Positions 1 through 10,654 are shown, numbered from the stretch's first letter. The stretch: DNA of 64,000 nt from Scleropages formosus (GCF_900964775.1 NC_041827.1:1860001-1924000); one strand, 5' to 3'. Translations and numbers: made by a program. Notes: a model not told the origin generated them from the sequence alone.

Positions 1-319
1 AGCAGCCAAGCAAAGTAGTCACACAGATGGACATGGCACGACCCATACGGTAGGCGAAGATGACCACCTTGCAACCCCAGTCACTCATGAAATGTCTTAC
101 ACCCAAGGCAAACAGGGTCTGAGGAAGGCTGCGGCACAGCAAAACTACTAGGTTCATAGTTGCCATACTGCATAAGATGAAATCGTTAGGCTGCAGGCGC
201 CCGCGGGAGAAGTGCAGGCGGCAGAAGAGGAACAGCACGCTCAAATTGGCAGGGAGCCCCACAACAACGAGGCACATAAATCCAGTTGCCTTCAACACCA
301 CACGCACCTCTGTCTGCAT
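1..319 (-). CDS. ORA (V1R-type) olfactory receptor 1 of the array, ora1-like, 5' part; runs off the left edge
   Basis: This is the first 106 codons of a class A seven-transmembrane chemoreceptor expected in the plasma membrane of olfactory sensory neurons. It begins MQTEVRVVLKATGF and covers TM1 (PANLS motif), TM2 (NDFILCSMAT), the first extracellular loop with the disulfide cysteine (SDWGCK) and most of TM3 (YRMGRAMSICVT). The frame is open to the window edge. The start is the first ATG after a conserved CTAG splice acceptor (exon 2 begins at 329); the codon aligned with the first Met of its relatives is not ATG, so translation begins two codons later, as in the genes at 34.8 and 46.3 kb. 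Its nearest relative over this stretch is the 34.8-kb gene, sharing CRSLPQTLFALG and DWGCKVVIFAYR. Whether the missing part is intact cannot be seen. Confidence 0.88.
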   Translation of the reverse strand, partial: MQTEVRVVLKATGFMCLVVVGLPANLSVLFLFCRLHFSRGRLQPNDFILCSMATMNLVVLLCRSLPQTLFALGVRHFMSDWGCKVVIFAYRMGRAMSICVTTLLGC

Positions 320-329
320 GATGATCAAC

Positions 330-1624
330 CTAGAAGGATCGAAAGCCAGGGAAATGAAATAAAACAAAGAACATTAATTCAAAACAAACATATCTAAAAA
401 TACATAAATTATAACATTATTAAGAAAATCAGTACATTTGTAGCAAAAAATCTATCTTTACATCAACCATGAAACTACATCGTCTGAACCGCTTGTGCCA
501 TATGGGGTCGCGGGGAGCCGGAGTCCAACCCAGCAACACAGGGCGCAAGGCTGGAGGGGGAGGGGACACACCCAGGACGGGATGCCACTCCGTCGCAAGG
601 CACCCTAAGCGGGACTTGAACCTCAGACCCACCGGAAAGCAGGATGAGGTCCAACCCACTGCACCACCGCACCCCCCACCATGAAACTTGCAGATTAAAA
701 TAAATATTTTTCCAACGTCATCATGTATGCCTGAATATGTGAGCTTAAATGATACATAGACATTCATGAGAGACTGCTGTACTGTAACTTGGCTGTTGTT
801 TTTGCTAGTAAATAAAAGTAGCTATCCCATAAATTAAGGATTATCTTCAATATTGTAGACATGAATTTGACATTTTGACTTTGTTTTTTTACACTTTTCT
901 GCTATCAGTCCAATATATGGTGAAATATTGACATTGGTGGTATTTATTATAACATATTCCAACACATAACAAATTCCTACAAGATATTCTGGAAATTCCA
1001 AAAGAAATGGTTCTTGCCTCTGGTTTCATGTCACAATAAAATAAACCCACGTTAAACTCTACATGAGTCCAAAATAATGTTCTTGCATAACTTTCGGAAT
1101 CTTTTATTTCACAGTTCACGTCAATATAACAACTCTTGCAACTGTGATCTGTTTCATTAAAAAATTTCCAGTAAACATTTATGCACCTTTGACATATTCA
1201 AAGGGTATCTTTGTTTATATTTTTGCTCACAGCTGAAACGAATGTATATATTATAAATATAATTTGAACTGCTTATACTTCAAAATATTTAGAACGTTTA
1301 ATGAAAACATGATTTCAGAATAAACAAAACATTTCTAGTGAGGACAAATTAGTTTAAATTTATATATATTAGCTAGTGTATTATCTTCAATAGATTCTGT
1401 AGTAAAATGTAATAAAAAATAATAACATTCATAAAAGATTTATTGCAGGTTAGAGTAAAAAACTACTCTCCATTCCAATGTGTAATTAATTTAAAAAGTT
1501 ATACATGTTTTTTTCTTTGCTGGTTTCATTATTTTTTGCATTTAAATTTAAATTATTAATAAGCTGTAAATAGAAAAAGGAAAAAAAAATTCTTGTGTTC
1601 TTCCATAAAATTGTCATGTCTTAC
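330..1624 (-). other. Inferred 5'UTR intron of receptor 1
   Basis: The donor is GTAAG at 1624-1620 and the acceptor is CTTCTAG ending at 330. The intron holds one SINE (477-677). The rest, 690-1620, is AT-rich with no gene or recognisable repeat. Confidence 0.6.
477..677 (-). mobile_element. tRNA-derived SINE (Rex3-tailed family)
   Basis: It is flanked by 11-bp target-site duplications ACCATGAAACT at 466-476 and 678-688. Its tail is very short and lacks the usual (CA)n run. It lies in intron 1 of receptor 1. Confidence 0.9.
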
Positions 1625-1745
1625 CTTGAAGTAATCCTCTGTATGGAACACTGAAAACCGAGCTCCACATTTCTCTTTTTAAAGTCTCCATGTTACGATT
1701 CTGTAGGGACAACGTTAATTTCGATGGATAGAAAATCTCATGTGA
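1625..1745 (-). promoter_or_regulatory. Conserved promoter and noncoding exon 1 of receptor 1
   Basis: Read on the minus strand, the order is a homeodomain-like AATTAA core (1715-1720), a degenerate O/E-like site GTCCCTACAGAA (1699-1710), TTTAAA (1678-1683), then a short exon ending CAAG|GTAAG at 1625. It is the most diverged of the six copies: the TTAATTA core and the G-rich half of the O/E site are both eroded. Confidence 0.62.
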
Positions 1746-2160
1746 GCCCATGTAAATTGGGCCTTGTGCATCATATTAAAATGTTATTAAATGAGAGAAA
1801 CAACCATGTTTTTGCTTGTGCTTTTTTGTTGTTACACTATACTGCAAGGTTCATTTGTCTTGAAAAGCACCCTGCTACACGATCAGGTATGAAGGGAGGA
1901 ACGTCCAAAGTGTGTTATGTGCTTGATAACACATCAAGTTCTCTATTGTATTCTACAAGCCAAGTGTTTTTATAAAAGGATGTGTCACATTTAGTATTTA
2001 GCATTTTTGTTAACCTTGACTGAAGCTCCTGACCTTTATCTGCATAATTAGCTGATCACAGGTCAACTTGTCACATGTGATGTTGAACACAATTGCATGG
2101 ATAAGCAGGCATACAGGCGTTCCTAATAAATAGTTTTGCGAGTGCAGATGAGATTAAATA
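1746..2160. other. No gene seen
   Basis: This stretch lies upstream of the receptor-1 promoter. It is AT-rich, with no recognisable gene or repeat before the L2 fragment that starts at 2161. Confidence 0.5.
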
Positions 2161-3555
2161 TTTACATTTACATGTATTCATTTAGCAGACTCTTCTCCAG
2201 AGTGATGCACATCTCAGTGAAAATACAGTTTGTGCATTACATTGAGAAAGAGACATAGCTGCAGACATGTGATTCTTAAGTAAACCTAGTTTGTTACTTT
2301 CCACTTGATGCACCGATGTTCATCACTCCAGTAGGTGCATAAAACTCAGGATAGATGAATCCTGATCACCTCCTACCAATTTTTTTTTATATAATAAGGT
2401 ACACAAACAAACAATCTGTCACGTTCTCCGCATCTGGCACATCTGCGACACCTGCCGTTCCCTGATGGGAACGACTATAAAGAGGGAAGCCGAGGAAGCC
2501 CAGATGCGGAACCTTGTTTTGCCTCCTTGTTTCTCTGCGAACCGTATTACTGAGAGACCCATTCCGACTTCGACCCTTTGCCTGTTTTTTCCTGACCACG
2601 TTCTTTGCCTAGCCCTTTCTACGACGTTTGCTGATCGCCTGACCCTCGCCTGCCCCTCGGCTATGATTATGGATTCTGATTCGGCTTCCGTGCACGTCGA
2701 TCCGAACACTCCGCACTTGGGTCCGTCCGCGCTACGCGCAACCGTGACACAATCATATACAATGCCGGAGTAGCGGCTGTGTAAAGGCTTATCTGGGGAT
2801 GATCATAAAGTTACGGTGCATGAACATTTACAGCATAAATGAGCTGGAGAGATCTTGGGCAAAGTGATTCCGGAAAAGGTTAGTTTTCTGACCGTTCTTG
2901 AATGTAGATAGAGTTTCAGCAGTTCTGAGTGAAAGCGGGAGGTCATTCCACCACAACAAAGCCAGAAGCGTGAACCTCTGTGCTTTACTTTTTGTCCGGG
3001 GACCACCAAGCGAGCAGAAGTAGACGAGCGAAGGGATGTGGCTGGGGTGTTGTGGTTGATCAAGTCTTATAAATAGCTGGGAGCAGTTCTACTGATGCAT
3101 TTGTACACAATAACCAGGGTCTTGAATTTGATCTGGACAGCCATAGGAAGCCAGTGCAGAAAAATGACTAGAGGAGATACATGGGAATGCTTTGGCAAAT
3201 CAAACACAACTCATGCAGCAGCATTCTGTATCAGCTGCAGAGGATTGATAGCAGTAGTGGGAAGGCCACACAGGAGAGAGTTGCAGTAGTCCAGACGAGA
3301 TGTCACCATGGCCTGGACAAGTAGTTGGGCAGAGTCTGTTGTGAGGTAAAGATGGATCCTGTGGATGTTATGCAGGATGTATCTGCAGGTCTGGGTTGTG
3401 GCTTCGATGTGCTGAGAGAAAGACAGACTTGAGTCAATCGTCACTTCCAGACCCTTAGCTAAGGAGGTCGGCAAAATGAATGAGTTGCTTAGTTTGATCG
3501 ATAGACTGTAACAGTATTGTTGATTGTTGCTCACATTTATTTTGAGCATATATTC
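2161..3555 (-). mobile_element. L2-clade LINE, 3' part (reverse transcriptase C-terminus and 3'UTR)
   Basis: The minus strand encodes pieces typical of the L2 C-terminal region: SRLDYCNSLLCGLP and LQLIQNAAA near 3211-3300, and diverged WWNDL/SLRTAE-like residues near 2900-2980 in shifted frames. The 3' end at 2161 carries the L2 tail whose plus-strand form is TTTAGCAGAC followed by TTCTCCAGAGTGA. It is 5'-truncated, frameshifted and interrupted by a solo LTR (2417-2749). An intact counterpart of the interrupted stretch is at 49.45 kb. Confidence 0.8.
2417..2749. mobile_element. Solo LTR fossil, probably Ty3/gypsy-like
   Basis: A 333-bp insertion begins TGTCACG and ends CGTGACA. It has a 5-bp duplication CAATC on both sides (2412-2416 and 2750-2754) and sits in an L2 copy whose relative at 49.45 kb lacks it. 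No internal retroviral region is present. The perfect duplication suggests a moderately young insertion, later than the L2. Orientation and exact family are not determined. Confidence 0.72.
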
Positions 3556-3571
3556 CTATTGGCTGAGAACT

Positions 3572-3655
3572 GTAGAAATGGGTAATTAATTGTAAGTAGC
3601 TTAACATTGTAAACCACTTTGGAGAAAAGTGTCAGCTAAATGAATAAATATACAG
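3572..3655 (+). mobile_element. Tail fragment of an L2-tailed SINE
   Basis: It carries the shared end TAAGTAGCTTAACATTGTAA followed by a CTTTGGAGAAAAGTGTCAGC-type tail and AT-rich terminus. No tRNA-like head is visible. Confidence 0.6.
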
Positions 3656-3776
3656 CAAAAATAATGCAAAAGTAGGACTGTGTTGTGATAATGTTATCAC
3701 TGTGCTTCACATTTACGGTAATCTGATTTTAGGGAATGTAGGACAGATTGTTTATAATCTATCAACAACAACAGTA

Positions 3777-3802
3777 AATAATAATAATAATAATAATAAT
3801 AG
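3777..3802. repeat. (TAA)n microsatellite
   Basis: A run of AAT/TAA units lies directly upstream of the next SINE, with a shorter run directly downstream (3990-4003). The SINE probably inserted within it. Confidence 0.85.
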
Positions 3803-3991
3803 CCGGGCATGGTGGTGCAGCGGGTTCAGCTGGTGCCCGTTGTGTGGCGGGTCTTACGTTCAAGCCCTGCTTACGGTACCTTGCAGTGGACTTGTGTCCC
3901 GCCCGAGGTGTCTCTCCACTCCCTTGAGCCTTGCACCCTGTGTTCGCCGTGACCCCGCTTGGGACAAGTTGTTGTAGACATTGTGTGTGTG
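3803..3991 (+). mobile_element. tRNA-derived SINE, divergent subfamily
   Basis: The head is GCATGGTGGTGCAGCGGGTT and the tail GGGACAAGTTGTTGTAGACA then a short (TG)n. Its tail matches the orphan SINE tail at 49.77 kb better than the main subfamily, so at least two subfamilies are present. Confidence 0.8.
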
Positions 3992-4023
3992 ATAATAATA
4001 ATAATACTAACAATAGGAGTAGT

Positions 4024-4118
4024 ATGTCTGGAGTTTGCAAGCACACTCTGTGCTCATGTGAGCTTTCTCCAGGTACTTCAGTTTTCCTCCACAATGCAAA
4101 GATGTGATATACATGTGA
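4024..4118 (+). mobile_element. V-SINE-like central-domain fragment
   Basis: It resembles the conserved V-SINE segment: GGAGTTTGCAAGCACACTCT followed by TTTCTCCAGGTACTTCAGTT and TTCCTCCACAATGCAAAGAT. Head and tail are lost. Confidence 0.5.
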
Positions 4119-4320
4119 ATTCGTGTGTGTGTGTGTGTGGCTGGCCTGCAAAAGACGAGCATCCCCTCTAGGGTGTATCCTGGGACTGAGAAACAGTTAC
4201 TGATAATGAATGAATTTAAAGAAGTAATTATAGTAATACGAATAATGTGACAAGGTTTTGGAAGTTCATTAACACGTTACATGAAAGACAATTTGCAAAA
4301 TATTTCATACTAGATTACAG

Positions 4321-5664
4321 TAAGGGTATAGAGCTGGTCCAGTGTTCCACGGCCAGGGCGAAAACCGCATTGCTCCTGCTGAATCCAAGGTTCGACTATC
4401 GGTCGGATTCTCCTCTCCAGTACTCTGGCATAGACTTTCCCAGGGAGGCTAAGGAGTGTGATCCCCCTATAGTTGGAACACAATCTCCGGTCCCCCTTCT
4501 TAGGAGGGTTCATAGGAGTTTGCCCAACCAGTCCATATGTGTTTTGTGGACCTGCAGAAGGCATTCGACCGTGTCCCTCGTGGCATCCTGTGGGGGATAC
4601 TTCGGGATTATTGGGTTCAGGGCTCGCTGCTACGGGCTGTTCGTTCCCTGTATGACCAGAGCAGGAGCTTGGTTCGCATTGCCGGCAGTAAGTCAGACCT
4701 GTTCCCGGTGCATGTTGGACTCCGCCAGGGCTGACCTTTGTCACCGATTCTGTTCATTATCTTCATGGACAGCATTTCTAGGCGCAGCCAGGGAACGGAG
4801 GGTGTCTGTTTTGGTGGCCGCAGGATCTCGTCTCTGCTTTTTGCGGACGATGTGGTCCTGTTCGCTTCATCGAATCAAGACTTACAGCGTGCACTGGAGA
4901 GGTTTGCAGCCGAGTGCGCAGCGGCGGGGATGAGAATCAGCACCTCCAAATCCGAGGCCATGGTTCTCAGTCGGAAAAAGGTGGATTGCCCCCTCCGGGT
5001 TAGGGGGGAGTTGCTCCCTCAAGTGGAAGAGCTTAAGTATCTCGGGGTCTTGTTCACGAGTGAGGGAAAAATGGAGCGGCAGGTTGACAGACGGATCGGT
5101 ACGGCATCTGCAGTAATGCGGTCATTGTACCGGTCTGTTGTGGTGAAGAAGGAGCTGAGTCGTAAGGCAAAGCTGTCAATTTACTGGTTGATCTACGTTC
5201 CCACCCTCACCTATGGTCATGAACTCTGGATCATGACCGAAAGAATGAGATCGCGGATACAAGCGGCAGAAATGAGTTTCCTCCGCAGAGTGGCTGGGTG
5301 CACCCTTAGGGATAGGGTGAGGAGCTCAGTCACCCGGGAGGAGCTCGGAGTAAAGCCGCTGCTCCTCCGCATCGACAGGAGCCAGTTGAGGTGGCTTGGG
5401 CATCTGTTCCGGATGCCTCCTGGATGCCTCCCTGGGGAGGTGTTCCGGGCTTGTCCCACTGGGAGGAGGCCTTGGGGCAGACCCAGGACACGTTGGAGAG
5501 ACTATGTCTCCCAGCTGGCCTGGGAACACCTTGGGGTTCCCCCAGAGGAGCTGGAAGAGGTGTGCGGGGAGAGGGAAGTCTGGGGGGCTCTGCTTGGACC
5601 TACTGCCCCCGTGACCCGGTCCCAGATAAGCGGAGGAAGATGGATGGATGGATGGATGGATGGA
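4321..5664 (+). mobile_element. Rex3 (RTE-clade) LINE, 5'-truncated and 5'-inverted (twin-primed)
   Basis: The plus-strand part (about 4505-5640) encodes the second half of the reverse transcriptase: [32 protein letters not shown] and the C-terminal TGRRPWGRPRTRWRDYV. It ends in (GGAT)n, the Rex3-type tail. The first stretch (4321 to about 4503) encodes the preceding RT segment on the opposite strand ([20 protein letters not shown] to LDQLYTLT), meeting the forward part almost exactly where the protein would continue. Perfect 10-bp target-site duplications TAGATTACAG flank the whole unit (4311-4320 and 5665-5674). A TGA replaces the Cys codon after GLRQG. Confidence 0.93.
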
Positions 5665-5674
5665 TAGATTACAG

Positions 5675-6883
5675 TGTTGCAAAATGTTTGTAAAATGTAT
5701 TGTTTCTTTTTTCTTTAGAGATCCACGTAGTAAGAACAGTTTAAATGGAAGAAGTCCTGTTCTGAACTGTCTTACTGCTTTATTAAACCATCCATTGAAA
5801 ATGAGTGAGAGTTACATTATTTCACTTTTGTGATATATGAAAAAATGTTTTTATATTATCAACCCAAGTAATTTGACACTGTATTGATGGATGTTTCAGC
5901 ATATTCTGAGGTGTCATTACCCTTTTGGCACTGAAACCCTTCTCTTGAGATGGGTAAATTTGTTTAGATGCTAATTTATGAAATACCCCCAAGTACACCA
6001 TCCTTCAAGCATATTTGTCAAGATCTGTATAATGGAACAATTAACAGAAGAAAGTAAAGCAAGTCATAGAATAGTAAAAGGGCAGAACTACAGATATTCA
6101 GGGACATTATTAAGATAGGTGTATCTCCCGGAGGTGATTTTGAGTTTTTTTCTAAATGTACATAAATAATTGGCACACTCCCCAAAATTCATTGCCAGTT
6201 TTTTTTGTTTCCAGGCATGTTATTTCCTCAGATTATTATTTTTTGCCACCTAGTTTGGCTGTGTTTGCCTGACATGGTCTGCATGTTGTGGTTATTTGCC
6301 CTTTTTGTTGCCTTTATGATGCAGGCAGAATTATCCTTACAGCTTCTGCTTAGTCTGAGAGAATCTCCCAGGCCTCAGAAGCATTTTTCTGGAACGGCTG
6401 TTGAAGGGTGTGTTGCTGCATTGTTATCTTTAGCTCATAGCTGCCACAGGTGAAGATTTTCAATCTGATGTCCCTGCTAATGTAAATAGTATCATCTGCT
6501 CTCATTAAAACTACAAAAAATTTAACATTTAGCATCGATCCTTCAACAGTAATTTTCATTCACCCTTGATATACAATTCATGAAGTTTTTATTATTGTAT
6601 AACAAATATTGTATTGTATTCACAGGCAGACACAGTCCCCATATCTTCTTCTTCTTATTACACACACACACACACACACACACATTTTCTGAACCGCTTG
6701 TCCCATATGATGTCGCGGGGAACCGGAGCCTACCCGACAACACAGGGTGTAAGGCTGGAGGGGGAGGGGACACACCCAGGACGGGACGCCAGTCCGCCGC
6801 AAGGCACCCCAAGTGGGACTCAAACCCCAGACCAACCGGAGAGCAGGACCCGGTCCAACCCACTGCACCACTGCGCCCCCTGC

Positions 6884-6923
<40 letters not shown>

Positions 6924-7236
6924 GAGCTTGTTTTGACATGAGAACAGAAAGGGTCTTTGCCTATATTTGTTTTTGGGGGAAGTGAATGCTTAATAACGTG
7001 CTGAATGGCCAAATTAATTAATTCTGTTGCCCCTGAGAAAATATTTTAAACAGGATATTTAATTTATACAACAGTTAATTTGTTGTTTTATCATTAATTT
7101 GTTGAAGTCTTCACATGCTTTTTAAACTAAATTTAGACAAATACATATTAATTCTAGAGTACTCCCATGCTCATAGCTGTTCTTTAACAAAAACTAAAGA
7201 GTTCATATGTAATTACATAACTGCTGCAGTGCTATC
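5675..7236. other. Intergenic, 3' side of receptor 2
   Basis: Apart from the SINE at 6661-6880 and a (TTA)n run at 6885-6922 I see no gene. The stretch 5935-6150 is a diverged relative of 60425-60680. About 7148-7190 carries a motif shared with the other array genes downstream of their stop codons (see 46205-46276). Confidence 0.55.
6661..6880 (-). mobile_element. tRNA-derived SINE (Rex3-tailed family)
   Basis: It has a (CA)n tail and a head abutting a (TTA)n microsatellite (6885-6922). A clean duplication is not readable because the target was simple sequence. Confidence 0.88.
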
Positions 7237-8208
7237 TTAGGCAGTTGCATGAGAAATGTTAAATTGTCCTGCTGTAGAAGTGTCCTCTGCTGCAGTCTTG
7301 TCACATGCAGAGCACTGGAAGTTTTCTGCCAGCCTCCGGTTACTGGCAATGATGAGGACAGGGCACAGGGCAGAGTAACAGGAGGCAAAAAAAACACGTG
7401 CATCGGTGATGGCAGGCTTGACCCTGGAGACGGTGAGAGAGTAGCCCCATAGTGCATTCTCCAAACCAAAGAGTACTACGTATGTACACACCAGTAGCAG
7501 TACGGCCTGGGAGGCACTTGCTGATGCCTGACTGGCCCCCTGCAGTCCCTTCACTTGCTGTCGATGCCGGTACAGGACCAACAGCATGTAGACTGCTGCC
7601 ACCACCATCACAGCCACAAAGAACACATCCCGGAAAGTTAATATTACCCCGTTGACCACATAGGTTAGGGGGCTTGGGTAAACAACAATGCAGAACTCAA
7701 GGTTTAGTGTGTACTCTGGGATGGAGCCATTGGAAGGTGGTGCCTGTGGGTAGCTTATGGCACCATACGAGTCAAAAATGTTGAGGGCATAAAGGAGGAT
7801 GATGGCATGGGGCAGGTGGGCAGGAAGCCAGCGCTTGAGGGCATTCCAGGGAGGTGTGGAAGGAGCTATGCTCACGCTCTGGTAGCAGCCCAATAGAGCC
7901 GTCACACAGATAGACATAGCACGACCCATACGATAACCAAAAATGACCACCTTGCAACCGTGGTCATCAATGAAACGTTTCAGGCCAAGAGCAACTAGGG
8001 TCTGGGGAATGCCACGGCACAGTAAAACTGCCAAGTTGACGATGGCGAGGTTGCCAAGGATGAAATCATTGGGAGGCAGACGGCCACGGGAGAGTCGCAG
8101 GCGGCAGAAGAGGAAAAGTATGCTCAGGTTTGCGGGGACGCCCACTGCCACCAGGCAAATGAAGCCAAGTGCCTTCAGGACCACACGCACCTCTGTCTGA
8201 ATGTCCAT
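7237..8208 (-). CDS. ORA (V1R-type) olfactory receptor 2 of the array, ora1-like
   Basis: This is an intact 323-residue G-protein-coupled receptor of the fish ORA/V1R family, expected to bind a small odorant or pheromone in olfactory sensory neurons. Seven membrane segments are visible (about 10-34, 48-72, 84-110, 130-148, 185-212, 233-258, 268-290). Family hallmarks are DDHGCK (Cys85) with its partner Cys173 in extracellular loop 2 (LEFCIVV), YRMGRAMSI at TM3, NGS glycosylation at 160 in loop 2, FRDVFFV before TM5, LYRHRQQ at the end of TM5 and SARVFF-type DARVFFASCYSAL in TM7. The start is the first ATG after the acceptor CCTTAG (exon 2 from 8212). An in-frame non-ATG extension upstream lies in the intron and is rejected. 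Codons and length agree with its neighbours. Confidence 0.95.
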   Translation of the reverse strand: MDIQTEVRVVLKALGFICLVAVGVPANLSILFLFCRLRLSRGRLPPNDFILGNLAIVNLAVLLCRGIPQTLVALGLKRFIDDHGCKVVIFGYRMGRAMSICVTALLGCYQSVSIAPSTPPWNALKRWLPAHLPHAIILLYALNIFDSYGAISYPQAPPSNGSIPEYTLNLEFCIVVYPSPLTYVVNGVILTFRDVFFVAVMVVAAVYMLLVLYRHRQQVKGLQGASQASASASQAVLLLVCTYVVLFGLENALWGYSLTVSRVKPAITDARVFFASCYSALCPVLIIASNRRLAENFQCSACDKTAAEDTSTAGQFNISHATA

Positions 8209-9109
8209 CAACCTAAGGAGAGTCCACACAAAAGTAATTGAGTGAATTCAATAAAAAAGTCTGGCGCTCATTATATGTATTATTCCTGTGGAGAAGTCGT
8301 TAATGTAAGTAGCTCACATACTTTACAGCATGGCTCATGTTTTCAGAAGCATTATCAGAGTTTCTGCCACCTTTTTAATCTTTAAAAGCCCAGAAGTTAA
8401 ATGGGTTCATTGCTTCATGTCACAAAACCACCTCAGTATTTTTGAGTAACATCAGGACACTTTTCAGGACATTGGGGAAGATTTTTCTTCAGTCGTAACT
8501 TTACGGTAGCAAAGCACCACATAAAAACTTTTTATTTGTACTTTTACGTGAGTTTAAGTTTTACATTAAGTAATATATGTAGTGTATTATAGAAATCGGT
8601 ATAGCTATAGATTTTCACAACTCAGATGCAGAGAATCAATTTGTTATAATTTTAGTCAGTCCTGCCACAACAGGACTAGGAAAAAAGTTTATAGGAAGTA
8701 TCAGTTTAACAGTGGGGTCGCTTGGCTTCAATTTAGCTAAGATATAGGATAACTGAAAACAAACATTTTTAGATTTAGATCCAACCCGTCCGGCACCACC
8801 TGACTTTAACATAATTATAACTAACGAATAACCTTGTTAATTTTTGCAATACCTACCAAATTTAAAAAAAAAAAAATAATTTGCTACTTCTGTGAAAAAA
8901 ACCTAATCTGAATTTTTAACTTCTGATTTAATACATAACAGTTTATGTTTATATACTATATAACATTTTTAGAATTTTATTTTAAGAGGTTCTCTTTGGT
9001 TCTGATTCTTTATGCTCATTATTTACATCAATTTAATATGCAGTGTTCTATGAACTTCTGACATTTTGTCAGTCTCGTGCTGGACAACCACAGCTGTAGC
9101 AAATTGGAG

Positions 9110-9420
9110 AGATGGGGTATAAAGGAATTGCTCCAATGCACCGGTTCGAGGAACCTCATTTGAGCCACCCTAGCTTCAGTGAACTACTTGACACAAACCT
9201 CGTCTCCCAGTTTTCCCGATTCCCTTTTTCCTGTGCCTTCCCTGTATACCCCTGATCTGTTTCTCTGGCTTTCAACCCTTGGCTTTCTTCCCTGGACCCC
9301 ATGTTTGTTTATTCCCTTGGTACGACATTTGCACATCAGTGACACCCTGCCTGTTTTGGACTAAGCCTCTGCTTGTTCCACATTAGCTACAGTTTACTGC
9401 AGTATGGTTTGCATAATGTG
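9110..9420 (+). mobile_element. Possible LTR-type fossil fragment
   Basis: The C/T-rich texture with repeated CCTG and CCTTGG words, after GGGTATAAAGG near 9115, resembles fish gypsy-type LTRs. Ends and target duplication are not visible, so it is old or partial. Other kinds of repeat remain possible. Confidence 0.3.
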
Positions 9421-9550
9421 TTACACTTAGTCAACTTAATTTTCCACAGTTGATATTATTAAAATATTTGTGAAAATAAACAGCAATAAAAACGTTAAGA
9501 ATATAGTTCTGTAGTGAGGAAAAATTATTTACGTTACATTGCTTCATTTA

Positions 9551-9758
9551 GGGGGGGTGCGGTGGCGCAGTGGGTTGGACCGGGTCCTGCTCTCTGGTGG
9601 GTCTGGGGTTCAAGTCCTGTTTGGGGTGCCTTGCGACGGACTGGCGTCCCGTCCTGGGTGTGTCCCCTCCCCCTCTGGCCTTACGCCCTGTGTTGCCGGG
9701 TAGGCTCCGGTTCCCCACGACCCCGTATGGGACAAGCGGTTCTGAAAATGTGTGTGTA
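9551..9758 (+). mobile_element. tRNA-derived SINE, first of a tandem pair
   Basis: The box A-like GGTGGCGCAGTGGGT and box B-like GGTTCAAGTCC are clear. The left target copy CTTCATTTA is at 9542-9550 and the right copy CTTCATTT at 9759-9766, where the second SINE begins. Confidence 0.93.
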
Positions 9759-9766
9759 CTTCATTT

Positions 9767-9965
9767 GGGGGGGGGGGGCAGTGGCACAGTGGGTTGGACC
9801 ACCGTCCTGCTCTCCTGTGGGTCTGGGGTTCGAGTCCTGCTTGGGGTGCCTTGCGACGGACTGGCGTCCCGTCCTGGGTGTGTCCCCTCCCCCTCTGGCC
9901 TTACGCCCTGTGTTACCGGGTAGGCTCTGGTTCCCTGCGACCCCATATGGGACAAGTGGTTCTGA

Positions 9966-10010
<45 letters not shown>
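9767..10010 (+). mobile_element. tRNA-derived SINE, second of a tandem pair, with long (TG)n tail
   Basis: It abuts the first SINE through the shared CTTCATTT and is followed by CTTCATTTA at 10011-10019, so three target copies bracket two elements. The tail is about 40 bp of TG repeats. Confidence 0.93.
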
Positions 10011-10014
<4 letters not shown>

Positions 10015-10215
10015 ATTTAGCAGACCCTTTTCTCCAAAGCCACTTCCAATGAACACTATGTTCAAAGTGACTTACACTGTTACATACACTTCTTTCAGTG
10101 GGTCACTCACCCATACATCAGTGGAACACACTCTCTCTGTCACTCACACACTATGAGTGAACCTGAACAGCATGTCTTTGGACTTGCTTTGGACTCCCTA
10201 AATTATTTAATTTTA
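10011..10215 (-). mobile_element. V-SINE-like element with L2-type tail, partial
   Basis: Plus-strand reading gives the tail word TTTAGCAGACCCTTTTCTCC, then CATCAGTGGAACACACTCTC and AACAGCATGTCTTTGGACTT. The tRNA-like head is missing. Its tail was the target of the SINE pair on its left. Confidence 0.7.
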
Positions 10216-10654
10216 CTTTATTTCGCTTTACTTTCAGTAACCTTGTTTAGCACTGTGACTTTGTGTCAGCGCTCTGCATTACTCTGGTGAGAAAGGCATT
10301 CCATTAAAATACATTTAATTGAACTGAACTGAATCAAACAGCAACAACCTTAAAAACTGTAACTAGTGTGATATATGTGCATGATATACATGCAAATCTA
10401 ATATGATACTGTAGTAAAAATATATAATTTTCAAAAAGTACATTAAAAAGTATATTAAAAAGATACTAAAAGGATATTAAGTTTGTTAAGAAAAATTACA
10501 TGTTGAGGACAAATTAGTTGAAGCGATGAAGTTACATGAAATGAGACTACGCTGAGATAGATACACACTTACATTTTGAACTTATTCCTTTATCACAGAA
10601 TAGTTACACTGGAAAAAGAAACTTTGGGTCTCCAATGTAAAAATCTTTTCTTAC

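Larger units (their letters stand above)
8213..10654 (-). other. Inferred 5'UTR intron of receptor 2
   Basis: The donor GTAAG is at 10654-10650 and the acceptor CTCCTTAG ends at 8213. At 2.4 kb it is the longest intron of the array, enlarged by an LTR-like fragment, two adjoining SINEs and a V-SINE piece. About 8220-9060 and 10216-10640 hold only AT-rich sequence with no recognisable gene. Confidence 0.6.

Noticed and set aside
4247-4933. A 228-codon open frame
   Set aside because: It crosses the inversion point of the Rex3 copy and reads mostly out of frame with the reverse transcriptase.
9514-10020. A 168-codon open frame and many similar 60-130-codon frames (for example 6614, 13121, 22686, 51600)
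   Set aside because: They lie in the GC-rich body and TG tail of the SINE, which is open in several frames on both strands; the same peptides recur at every copy.
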